From contig LSCM01000016.1 in assembly GCA_001577185.1 (NCBI GenBank), positions 1 to 13,020 on the forward strand: DNA of 13,020 nt, written 5' to 3'. The position numbers were made by a program, and so were the translations under genes. This document shows positions 1-6,747 of the stretch, piece after piece (the stretch's first letter is position 1; each line of letters opens with the position of its first letter). Below the pieces are notes generated by a model. That model was given only the letters and a program-made list of their open reading frames with translations. It was not told the origin of the DNA and did not search any database. Source of the DNA: Cloacimonetes bacterium TCS62. Its GTDB lineage: Bacteria > Cloacimonadota > Cloacimonadia > Cloacimonadales > TCS61.

Positions 1-1220
1 AATTTGATCTGCTTATTACTGTAGATAATGGAATTTCAGACTTTCATGCAATTTCTAAAATTCAAAAGAATTATTGCGATGTTATTGTGACCGATCATCA
101 TTTAGTTCAAAAAAATGTACCAAATGCTTTTGCAGTTGTTAATCCAAAACAAAAAGATTGCGATTTCGATTTTGATATGTTAGCAGGTGTTGGCGTTGTA
201 TTTTTTCTAGTTAGAATAATTGCTGAAGAGTTGAATACAACTATCGATAAGAATTATTTGTTCTGGTTTGCAGCTGGTACAATTGCTGATAAAGTACCCT
301 TAGTAAATATCAATAGAATTTTTGTTAAAGAAGTTTTGGATAATTGGTATAATTTCAATGATAATATTTTAACTAGCTTAGAACAATATCTTCGTCCAGC
401 CCTAAATTTTTATAATAGAACTAAAAATATAGAATTTATAAACAGATTATTTTCAAATGGTAGAAGAGCTAATGGAGAAAATTTATCTTTAAAAGCTTTA
501 TTAAGTAGCAAAAGTGAACAGAATTCTTTAGTGAATGATCTGCTATCTGAACTAAAGCAGCACGAAGAAGAAATTAAAGAATTAAAATTATTTCTCAATA
601 AAATCGAACCGACTTCAATCAATAATAACTCTTTTTTGTACTACGATAAAGAGAATAACATACCTCAACAGTTAACAGGCTTTAGTGCCAGTTATTTTGC
701 TAAAAAAAATAAAATACCGGTAATTATATTAAAAGAAAAAAATGGTATAATATCAGCTGAAGCAAGGTGTACAGATGGGTTTAATTTGATTAGATTGTTT
801 GAATATTGTAAAGATGAATTGATACAATTTGGTGGTCATGTGAAAGCAGCTGGCTGCACAATGAAAAAAGAAAAATTAGATTCTTTTACCGACAAATTCG
901 ACGAATATATTAAAATTAAGCAAAAGGATATTGATGATAATAAAATTATTAAGATCGATGCTGTCCTTCCAGCTGATAAATTAGATCAATTAGATGACTA
1001 TATACAAATGGATTATAATATGTTACAACCCTTTGGCCAAGGTAATCCGAGCCCAAAATTTTTGATCAAGAATTACTTACCAAGTCGAGATTATCATAAA
1101 GCTAAAATTAAATCTGGTTACCCAAAATTGAATTATGACGAATATTATAATATTGTTATAGAATTTCAGAGATCAAATTTTAATATAATAGATTACCGAA
1201 AAGCAAACTATATGATGTAA
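1..1220 (+). CDS. recJ: Single-stranded-DNA exonuclease RecJ, 3' part (5' end outside the window)
   Basis: RecJ degrades single-stranded DNA 5'->3' in recombination and mismatch/base-excision repair in the cytoplasm. The reading frame is open from base 3, so the gene enters from the left. A Met at base 87 is internal and is not the start. The 405 visible residues show the DHH-family motif ITVDNGIS (bases 18-41), the VTDHH metal-binding motif (bases 87-101), then the AGVGV and GTIADKVPL segments typical of RecJ. Further on is the DHHA1 substrate-binding motif FGGHVKAAG (about bases 828-854), and a C-terminal stretch starting QPFGQGNPSP as in the RecJ OB domain. The N-terminal DxDG motif would lie upstream, outside the window. 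Full-length RecJ is usually about 560-580 residues, so roughly 150 are missing. The last 50 residues look divergent. The ferredoxin gene begins 12 bases after the stop, probably in the same transcript. Confidence 0.93.
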   Translation, partial: FDLLITVDNGISDFHAISKIQKNYCDVIVTDHHLVQKNVPNAFAVVNPKQKDCDFDFDMLAGVGVVFFLVRIIAEELNTTIDKNYLFWFAAGTIADKVPLVNINRIFVKEVLDNWYNFNDNILTSLEQYLRPALNFYNRTKNIEFINRLFSNGRRANGENLSLKALLSSKSEQNSLVNDLLSELKQHEEEIKELKLFLNKIEPTSINNNSFLYYDKENNIPQQLTGFSASYFAKKNKIPVIILKEKNGIISAEARCTDGFNLIRLFEYCKDELIQFGGHVKAAGCTMKKEKLDSFTDKFDEYIKIKQKDIDDNKIIKIDAVLPADKLDQLDDYIQMDYNMLQPFGQGNPSPKFLIKNYLPSRDYHKAKIKSGYPKLNYDEYYNIVIEFQRSNFNIIDYRKANYMM

Positions 1221-1232
1221 AATAGAGGAAAT

Positions 1233-1409
1233 ATGAAAATAAATAGAGATGTCTGTGATATTTGCGGTACTTGTGTTGCTGTTTGTCCCGTAGATGCTAT
1301 AGTAGTTTCAGAATTTAGAGTCAACATAGATAATGAAAAATGTACTAATTGCTTAAATTGTCTAAAAGCTTGTCCCATAAAAGCAATTACGGAAGGTGAT
1401 CAATGCTAA
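1233..1409 (+). CDS. Small 2[4Fe-4S] ferredoxin, probable electron donor to the adjacent reductase
   Basis: This 58-residue protein has two complete 4Fe-4S binding motifs: C8-x2-C11-x2-C14-x3-C18-P and C37-x2-C40-x2-C43-x3-C47-P. It is a bacterial-type low-potential electron carrier of the cytoplasm. The start ATG follows a purine-rich ribosome site (AGAGGA, 1224-1229) by three bases, a little close. The gene overlaps the next start codon by 7 bases (1403-1409), so it is translationally coupled to the geranylgeranyl-reductase-like flavoprotein. In Methanosarcina acetivorans a ferredoxin gene adjacent to geranylgeranyl reductase supplies the electrons for lipid double-bond reduction (established knowledge). 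I infer the same partnership here. The residues flanking the cysteines (CPVDAI, CPIKAI) are canonical, so the fold is secure; the partner is inferred. Confidence 0.92.
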   Translation: MKINRDVCDICGTCVAVCPVDAIVVSEFRVNIDNEKCTNCLNCLKACPIKAITEGDQC

Positions 1410-2596
1410 AAGAAAAATATGATGTTGTAGTTGTCGGTGCTGGTCCTGCTGGAAGTGTGGCAGCAAGATTTGCGGCAGAGAATGGTGCTTCAGTTCTGAT
1501 CTTGGAAAGAGATCGTGAGCCCGGGATACCAGTTAGATGTGCCGAAGGTGTTTCCCATAATGGTATTGAACCTTTTATTAAGATCGATAAACGCTGGATA
1601 GCTTCACAAATAGATGTAGCTAAATTACATGCACCTAATGGTGAAGTGGCGAATATGTATAATAATGGAACTGGTTATGTTTTGGAGAGAAGGATATTTG
1701 ATACTTCACTTTGTGAACTTGCAACGGAATATGGTGCAGAATTGATTACAAAAGCCGATGCCCTAGATCTTGTCTGGGAAAATAATCGTATTACTGGTGT
1801 AAAATTTAAGCATATAAATGAAATTAAAGAAGTTAAATGTAATATCGTAATTGGAGCTGATGGAGTTGAATCTAGAGTTGGAAGATGGGCTGGAATAGAT
1901 ACTAGTGTTGCACTGAAAGATATTGATACTTGTGTGCAATATACATTATCGAACATCGATGTAAGCAAAGACACCTGTGAATTTTATTTTGGAAAAGAAG
2001 TTTCACCTGGTGGTTATGTATGGATCTTTCCAAAATCTGATCATACTGCAAATGTAGGGATAGGAGTTGCAGGACATTTAGCACACAAAAAAGGACCAAA
2101 AGAATATCTAGATGAATTTGTGGAAGAAAATTTTCCTGATGCCCAGGTAACATACACGGTTTATGGTGGAGTAACTACTGCTGCAACTTTAAAAGAAATA
2201 GTAAAAGATAATATCATGTTAGTCGGTGATGCTGCTCGTCAAGTGAATCCTATAACTGGTGGTGGAATTGTACAGGGTATGATTGCAGCTAGTATTGCTG
2301 GAAAAGTAGCGGCTGAAGCTGTAAAGAAAAATAAATTTAACTCAAAATTTTTGAAGAAATACAGAAAAATTTGGGATAAAAAATTGGGAAATACGCAGAA
2401 AACCATGTATAAAATGAAAGAAAAATTCATGACAACTGATGATACTAGATTTAATAAAATCGTAGAGATCTGCCAGAAGATTCCTGAAGATGAATTTAGT
2501 GTTAAAGCATTGTTTACTGAAGCAGTAAAAGGTGATCCTAAACTTATGTTGGAGGTTGCGAAAGCCTTTGTCGCGAGTAAAATGAAATTGAAATGA
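1403..2596 (+). CDS. Geranylgeranyl reductase family FAD-dependent oxidoreductase
   Basis: This family reduces double bonds in isoprenoid chains such as geranylgeranyl groups of archaeal lipids, chlorophyll side chains, or polyprenols, using FADH2. The 397 residues begin with a Rossmann FAD motif, GAGPAG (12-17), ending at acidic E35. They continue with the family signature PVRCAEG (C46), the GADG motif near residue 150, the YVWIFP motif (205-210) and the second FAD motif GDAARQVNP (from G275). Length and motif order match archaeal digeranylgeranylglycerophospholipid reductases (390-410 residues) better than plant ChlP. The gene overlaps the upstream ferredoxin by 7 bases and the downstream kinase-like gene by 4 bases (ATGA). 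The exact substrate (archaeol-type lipid, polyprenyl phosphate, or menaquinone side chain) cannot be read from the sequence. Codon use and base composition look like the neighbours, so recent transfer is not evident. Confidence 0.9.
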   Translation: MLKEKYDVVVVGAGPAGSVAARFAAENGASVLILERDREPGIPVRCAEGVSHNGIEPFIKIDKRWIASQIDVAKLHAPNGEVANMYNNGTGYVLERRIFDTSLCELATEYGAELITKADALDLVWENNRITGVKFKHINEIKEVKCNIVIGADGVESRVGRWAGIDTSVALKDIDTCVQYTLSNIDVSKDTCEFYFGKEVSPGGYVWIFPKSDHTANVGIGVAGHLAHKKGPKEYLDEFVEENFPDAQVTYTVYGGVTTAATLKEIVKDNIMLVGDAARQVNPITGGGIVQGMIAASIAGKVAAEAVKKNKFNSKFLKKYRKIWDKKLGNTQKTMYKMKEKFMTTDDTRFNKIVEICQKIPEDEFSVKALFTEAVKGDPKLMLEVAKAFVASKMKLK

Positions 2597-3186
2597 ATGT
2601 AAAACAGAAAAATGAAATAAAACGTAAAATTATTCACATAAGTTCAATATTTATTCCACTATCTTTCCGATTTTTGTTTCAAAATGATAGAAGTACATTC
2701 TTCCTTTTTTTAGGCCCATTAACGGGTATTGCAATTTTCATTGAAATAATACGTTTACAGAATCGATCATTTAAAAAGGTTTTCCATGATCTTGTAGGTA
2801 TCCTTCTTCGTAAACATGAACTGAATGATTTTACCGGAGCTACTTATTTATTGACATCCTCAGCGATATGTATTGCTATTTTCCCAGCTGATATTGCTTT
2901 TATCGCCTTAAGTTTTCTTGCTATTGGTGATTCTTTAGCTGCCTTGATCGGCATTCCTTTTGGTCGCAGAAAGATCTTTGGTTCTGACAAAAGCTTGGAG
3001 GGAAGTATTGCCTGTTTTGCTGGTACTTTTATTTTTTCAATTTTTTTTATTAATCCGGTTGTTGCCTTTTTTGGAGCTTTAGCAGCTACAATTTCGGAAG
3101 TCTGCAAAATTTCTATTGACGATAATTTGAAAATCCCATTTATCTCAGGAATAATTATGTTAATTGTTATGTTTTTTATAAAATAA
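2593..3186 (+). CDS. Polyprenol/dolichol/phytol kinase-like integral membrane protein (SEC59/VTE5-type)
   Basis: This 197-residue, strongly hydrophobic protein has about six membrane segments. It carries the hallmarks of the CTP-dependent lipid kinase/cytidylyltransferase superfamily (COG0170). They are an N-terminal RKIIHIS motif (about residues 12-18), a GDSLAALIG nucleotide-binding motif (from G112), and KSLEGS (133-138) after a short basic loop. Characterised relatives phosphorylate dolichol (yeast Sec59) or phytol (plant VTE5) using CTP; related cytidylyltransferases make CDP-lipids. It starts inside the stop codon of the reductase (ATGA overlap), which argues for a shared isoprenoid substrate. 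Twenty-six bases separate it from the glycosyltransferase. I favour a polyprenol or isoprenoid-alcohol kinase. A CTP:lipid cytidylyltransferase role, as in archaeal lipid synthesis, remains possible. Confidence 0.8.
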   Translation: MNVKQKNEIKRKIIHISSIFIPLSFRFLFQNDRSTFFLFLGPLTGIAIFIEIIRLQNRSFKKVFHDLVGILLRKHELNDFTGATYLLTSSAICIAIFPADIAFIALSFLAIGDSLAALIGIPFGRRKIFGSDKSLEGSIACFAGTFIFSIFFINPVVAFFGALAATISEVCKISIDDNLKIPFISGIIMLIVMFFIK

Positions 3187-3212
3187 ATTATCAATTTAAG
3201 AAGGATTATATT

Positions 3213-4145
3213 ATGAAATTATCATTCATTATACCGGTTTACAATGAGCAGGATAGCCTAAAACAACTATATTCTGAAATTCTTGAAAACCTCAACAATA
3301 ATGATTATGAGATTATTTTTATAGACGATGGCAGTGATGATGACAGCTATAATATAATGAAAGATCTAGCCAGCTCTGATAAAAAAGTGAAAATTATTAG
3401 ATTCCGAAGAAATTTTGGAAAATCTGCTGGTTTGTATGTAGGTTTTGAAAAAGCTACCGGTGATATCGTATTTACTTTGGATGCAGATCTTCAGGATAAT
3501 CCTAAAGAAATCCCAAATTTTATAGATAAAATAGAAGAGGGATACGATTTGGTTACGGGATGGAAACAGAAGAGAAAAGATCCAATTAATAAAACATGGC
3601 CTTCAAAGCTTTTCAATAAAGTTACTTCAAAAATATTTGGTCTCAAACTTCATGATTATAATTGCGGTTTCAAAGCTTTTAAAAAAGAGGTTATTAAAGA
3701 ACTTGATATTTATGGAGAAATGCATAGGTACATTCCAGCTTTGGCTCAGGCCAAGGGATTTAAGGTAGCTGAAATAACAGTTGCTCATCGCAAACGCAAA
3801 TTTGGGAAGACTAAGTTCGGTGCAGAAAGATATTTAAGAGGATTTTTAGACCTACTCACAGTAAAATTAATTACAGCTTATATCCATAGTCCACTATACC
3901 TCTTTGGTCGTATTGGAGCTGGATTCAGTATGATCGGCTTTGTGATAGCATTGTATCTTACTATTCTAAAATATTGCTTTGGTCAACCATTGTATAATAG
4001 ACCGCTTCTTTATTTGGCAACACTCTTGATAATTATTGGTTTGCAATTTTTTTCAATTGGCTTATTGGGGGAATTAATTATCAACCAAAACAGAAGACAA
4101 ACAAGCATGAGCAATATTTCTATAGAAGAAGAAGTAAACATCTAA
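3213..4145 (+). CDS. Family 2 glycosyltransferase, polyprenyl-phosphate sugar transferase (DPM1/GtrB-like)
   Basis: Members transfer a sugar from a nucleotide-sugar to a polyprenyl phosphate on the inner face of the cytoplasmic membrane. The catalytic GT-A domain spans roughly residues 1-210: SFIIPVYNE at the N terminus, IDDGSDD, the metal-binding DADLQ (D90, D92), and the NCGFKAF acceptor-loop motif. The segment HRKRKFGKTKFG, diagnostic of the DPM1/GtrB/ArnC group, comes next. Two C-terminal membrane helices (about 230-255 and 262-288) place it with GtrB- and ArnC-type enzymes rather than soluble DPM1. The total of 310 residues is normal for GtrB-like proteins. A good Shine-Dalgarno (AAGGA, 3201-3205) sits 7 bases before the ATG. 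The donor sugar is not determined by sequence. The adjacent UDP-glucose synthase makes UDP-glucose, or a sugar derived from it, the obvious candidate. Confidence 0.88.
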   Translation: MKLSFIIPVYNEQDSLKQLYSEILENLNNNDYEIIFIDDGSDDDSYNIMKDLASSDKKVKIIRFRRNFGKSAGLYVGFEKATGDIVFTLDADLQDNPKEIPNFIDKIEEGYDLVTGWKQKRKDPINKTWPSKLFNKVTSKIFGLKLHDYNCGFKAFKKEVIKELDIYGEMHRYIPALAQAKGFKVAEITVAHRKRKFGKTKFGAERYLRGFLDLLTVKLITAYIHSPLYLFGRIGAGFSMIGFVIALYLTILKYCFGQPLYNRPLLYLATLLIIIGLQFFSIGLLGELIINQNRRQTSMSNISIEEEVNI

Positions 4146-4166
4146 ATAAGTTTTTGTGGAGGAATA

Positions 4167-5522
4167 ATGAGAAGTTACTTAAACGATTTTATTAAAAAGA
4201 TGGAACTAGCAGGCTTGGACAAATTGGTTATTCAATCATTTACAAATTTTTATTACAAAGTATTGGAAGGTGCAACAGGTAAACTTACGGAAGCAGAGAT
4301 TGAACCACCCTCCCAGGACAATCTTATAGATTATAATCAATTAGAAGTTACCAAATTTTCACCATTAGATAAATTAGCAGTCATAAAATTAAATGGTGGA
4401 CTTGGTACAAGCATGGGATTAAAAAAAGCTAAAACACTTCTCAAGATCAAAGGTGAGCTGAACTTTTTGGATGTTATTGCTCAGCAGATTCTGCATTTAA
4501 GAAAGTCAACAGGTAAGAAAATACCACTATTATTTATGCATAGTTTCAATACTCAAAAAGATTCAATAACCTACCTGGAAAAATATCCTGATCTCCCACT
4601 CTCCAATATACCTCTCGACTTTCTGCAAAATAAATTTCCCAAGATAAAACAAAGTGACCTCTCCCCTCTTGCTAACAAAAATGACAAACTGAACTGGAAC
4701 CCACCCGGACATGGTGAGATCTATATGGCATTATCTCAAGCAAATGTTATACAAAAGCTTCTTGATAATGGCTTTGAATACGCATTTATTTCGAACTCAG
4801 ATAATCTGGGCGCGATTGTTGATAAGAAGATCTTAAATTATTTTGCTGAGGAAAATATTCCTTTTTTGATGGAAGTATGCCGTCGTTCCACTATGGATAA
4901 AAAGGGTGGTCATTTAGCTCAAACTAAAGATGGTCAACTGCTGTTGAGAGAAAGCGCTCAATGTCCTGATGATGAAGTTAATAAATTTCAGGATATTCAA
5001 AGGTATAAATATTTTAATACGAATAACCTATGGATAAATTTAAAAGCTTTGAAGCAAAGATTATACGAAAAAAGATATCATTTACCACTTTCTATGATAT
5101 TGAATTCAAAAGTTGTTGAAGGTATTAAAGTTTATCAAGTAGAAACTGCTATGGGGGCTGCGATTAGTGTTTTCAATAATTCAAAAGCGATGATAGTAAA
5201 CAGAGATAGATTTGCACCTGTTAAAAAGACAAATGACTTGCTAACTGTTTTGAGTGATAGTTATGAACTAACAGAAAAATTTGAGTTAGAGCTTGTGAAT
5301 AAATTTAATGAAGTTCCTAATATTGAGTTAGAAGAGAAATATTATAAGAATATTAATGATTTTGATATGCATTTTGAAAATATTCCTTCATTGAAAGAGT
5401 GTAAAAATTTATTCATAAAAGGCGAAGTATATTTTTCTAACAATGTTTCTATCAAAGGTGATGTTTCGATTAGCAAGGCTATAAATTTGTCTGATATAGT
5501 CTTGGAGGATGAAGAGGTTTAA
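4167..5522 (+). CDS. UTP--glucose-1-phosphate uridylyltransferase, eukaryotic type
   Basis: Makes UDP-glucose from UTP and glucose-1-phosphate in the cytoplasm. The 451 residues belong to the eukaryotic UGP1/UGP2-like family (Pfam UDPGP), not the 290-300-residue bacterial GalU family. Markers are the nucleotide-binding loop KLNGGLGTSMG (K74-G84), PGHGEIY, the uridine-binding NSDNLGA, NTNNLWIN, and the conserved basic segment NRDRFAPVKKTND (F349 to about D357). A short C-terminal beta-helix (about residues 415-445) has repeats of the FIKGEVYF / VSIKGDVSI kind. This is full length for the family. The ATG follows a strong GGAGGA (4158-4163) with an unusually short 3-base gap. Last gene of the + strand run, 21 bases behind the glycosyltransferase and convergent with the sigma-factor gene. 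A broad-specificity UDP-sugar pyrophosphorylase is possible but less likely. Confidence 0.9.
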   Translation: MRSYLNDFIKKMELAGLDKLVIQSFTNFYYKVLEGATGKLTEAEIEPPSQDNLIDYNQLEVTKFSPLDKLAVIKLNGGLGTSMGLKKAKTLLKIKGELNFLDVIAQQILHLRKSTGKKIPLLFMHSFNTQKDSITYLEKYPDLPLSNIPLDFLQNKFPKIKQSDLSPLANKNDKLNWNPPGHGEIYMALSQANVIQKLLDNGFEYAFISNSDNLGAIVDKKILNYFAEENIPFLMEVCRRSTMDKKGGHLAQTKDGQLLLRESAQCPDDEVNKFQDIQRYKYFNTNNLWINLKALKQRLYEKRYHLPLSMILNSKVVEGIKVYQVETAMGAAISVFNNSKAMIVNRDRFAPVKKTNDLLTVLSDSYELTEKFELELVNKFNEVPNIELEEKYYKNINDFDMHFENIPSLKECKNLFIKGEVYFSNNVSIKGDVSISKAINLSDIVLEDEEV

Positions 5523-5551
5523 GGAGTTTATGTGCATTTAAATTCTTAACT

Positions 5552-6415
5552 TTAATAATCACTTATCAGAAAATCTATATCTTTTTCTGCCTCTTTATAT
5601 GTATCAGAAAGTATTTTTTCTAGAGCTTCTTTTTGAATTTGTCGAACACGTTCTCTGGAAAGTCCCAATTCTTTACCAATTTGTGCAAAATTTTTAGTTT
5701 TTTCACCTTCTAGTCCAAAATACTTTTTAACTATATAAGCTTCCCGAGAAGGTAATTTATCCAATGATTTCTCTATACTATCTTCAACTTTTTCTCTGTA
5801 GTATAGAGTTTTGGGATCTGTGATATCTTGATCAGCAAGAAAATCTAAATAGGTTGATGGATTACTTTGATCATCATCAAATGCTTTATCTATTGAAAAT
5901 GTACTTACATTTTGTTTACGGGTTTTTTCGATGATATTTACTGAGAGATCTGTAATATCAGCAATTTCATCAATACTAGCTTTTTTGCCCGTTTTTTGAA
6001 ATAATTTTTTCTCAGCCTTTTTGATTTTATTTGCTATATTGACTTTTGAAAGAGGTGTTTTTATCACATCAGTTTTTTCCGCTAATGCAAACAATATTCG
6101 CTGCTTTATCCACCAAACTGCATATGAGATCAGCTTATTATTATGTTTTGGATCAAACTTTTCTATTGCTTTGATTAATCCAATGTTGCCTTCACTGATC
6201 AATTCAGATAAAGATAAACCTCGATTTTGATATTTTGCAGCAACTTTAACTACAAATTTAAGATTCGATCTAATTAACATTTCTTCAGCTGATTTATCCC
6301 CATTCTGGGCTTTTACAGCGAGCTCTTTTTCCTTCTCTTGACTTAAAGGTTCAATATTAGCAATATCCTGCAAATAACTTTGCAATGCTTTATCCTGGAA
6401 TACATTTTCAGCCAT
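5552..6415 (-). CDS. Sigma-70 family RNA polymerase sigma factor (RpoD/RpoS-like, no region 1.1)
   Basis: Directs RNA polymerase to promoters. The 287 residues contain region 1.2 (about 10-40), region 2 with the core-binding/-10 segment (about 50-120, including the SYAVWWIKQRI helix), region 3 (125-205) and region 4. Region 4 has a helix-turn-helix ending in the -35 recognition segment GLSRERVRQIQKEAL (251-265). The N-terminal acidic region 1.1 of proteobacterial RpoD is absent. Length and layout match the Bacteroidota primary sigma factor, but several positions after region 2.4 (EKTDVIKTPLSKVN) differ from the usual RIVRLP-type sequence. Whether this is the primary or an alternative sigma cannot be decided from this window. 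A clear AAGGAAG ribosome site precedes the ATG. It lies 21 bases behind the MerR regulator and is probably co-transcribed with it. Confidence 0.93.
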   Translation of the reverse strand: MAENVFQDKALQSYLQDIANIEPLSQEKEKELAVKAQNGDKSAEEMLIRSNLKFVVKVAAKYQNRGLSLSELISEGNIGLIKAIEKFDPKHNNKLISYAVWWIKQRILFALAEKTDVIKTPLSKVNIANKIKKAEKKLFQKTGKKASIDEIADITDLSVNIIEKTRKQNVSTFSIDKAFDDDQSNPSTYLDFLADQDITDPKTLYYREKVEDSIEKSLDKLPSREAYIVKKYFGLEGEKTKNFAQIGKELGLSRERVRQIQKEALEKILSDTYKEAEKDIDFLISDY

Positions 6416-6436
6416 TATACTTCCTTATAAATTTAT

Positions 6437-6739
6437 CTAACTTTTAATTTGGAAATCATTTATATGATCATAAATAAAATCAAGAAGTTCATCATCACTC
6501 ATATGAAGTCGCTTTGCTAATGAAAAAACCATCTTCACACCGGAAAGGTTCATACCCAATTCTTGGGTTAATGTGATAATAATAGTAATTTTAATGATAT
6601 CAATTCTAGAGAAAAGTCTGGTATTATTTGGAGATCGTTTTGGTTTAACTAATTCTTTGGCTTCATACATCCGTATTGTCTGATCATGAATACCCAATTT
6701 TTTTGATACATCACCTATTTTTAGCAAATTATTTTTCAT
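6437..6739 (-). CDS. MerR-family transcriptional regulator, HspR-like
   Basis: A 100-residue DNA-binding protein with an N-terminal MerR winged helix-turn-helix: IGDVSKKLGIHDQTIRMYEAKELV (8-31), RSPNNTRLFSRIDI (35-48), then LTQELGMNLSGV (57-68). The last segment is characteristic of the HspR heat-shock repressor subgroup. HspR homologues repress dnaK/clpB operons in actinobacteria and other phyla (established for the family). There is no metal-binding cysteine set and almost no effector domain; residues 70-100 form a short, partly acidic tail. An AGGAGAG ribosome site precedes the ATG (revcomp of 6741-6749). Its position directly ahead of the sigma-factor gene suggests that it may control this operon or a stress regulon that includes the sigma factor, which is inference. 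No chaperone gene is present in the window. Confidence 0.85.
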   Translation of the reverse strand: MKNNLLKIGDVSKKLGIHDQTIRMYEAKELVKPKRSPNNTRLFSRIDIIKITIIITLTQELGMNLSGVKMVFSLAKRLHMSDDELLDFIYDHINDFQIKS

Positions 6740-6747
6740 GACTCTCC

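Noticed and set aside
410..622. Antisense open frames inside recJ, the reductase, atpB and other genes.
   Set aside because: They lie opposite well-supported genes, lack ribosome sites and recognisable motifs, and look like by-products of AT-rich coding sequence.
1403..2596. Reading the geranylgeranyl-reductase gene as archaeal contamination or a recent transfer.
   Set aside because: Base composition and codon use match the flanking bacterial genes, and it overlaps neighbours on both sides; older transfer stays possible.
5523..5551. Expected bidirectional terminator between the convergent UGPase and sigma genes.
   Set aside because: Only 29 bases, with no stem-loop or T-run that I could find.
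6104..6115. TTTATCCACC resembling a DnaA box (TTATCCACA), which with nearby parAB might suggest a replication origin.
   Set aside because: It is a single imperfect copy within the sigma gene, where the bases encode the conserved WWIK; no cluster of boxes or AT-rich unwinding region accompanies it.
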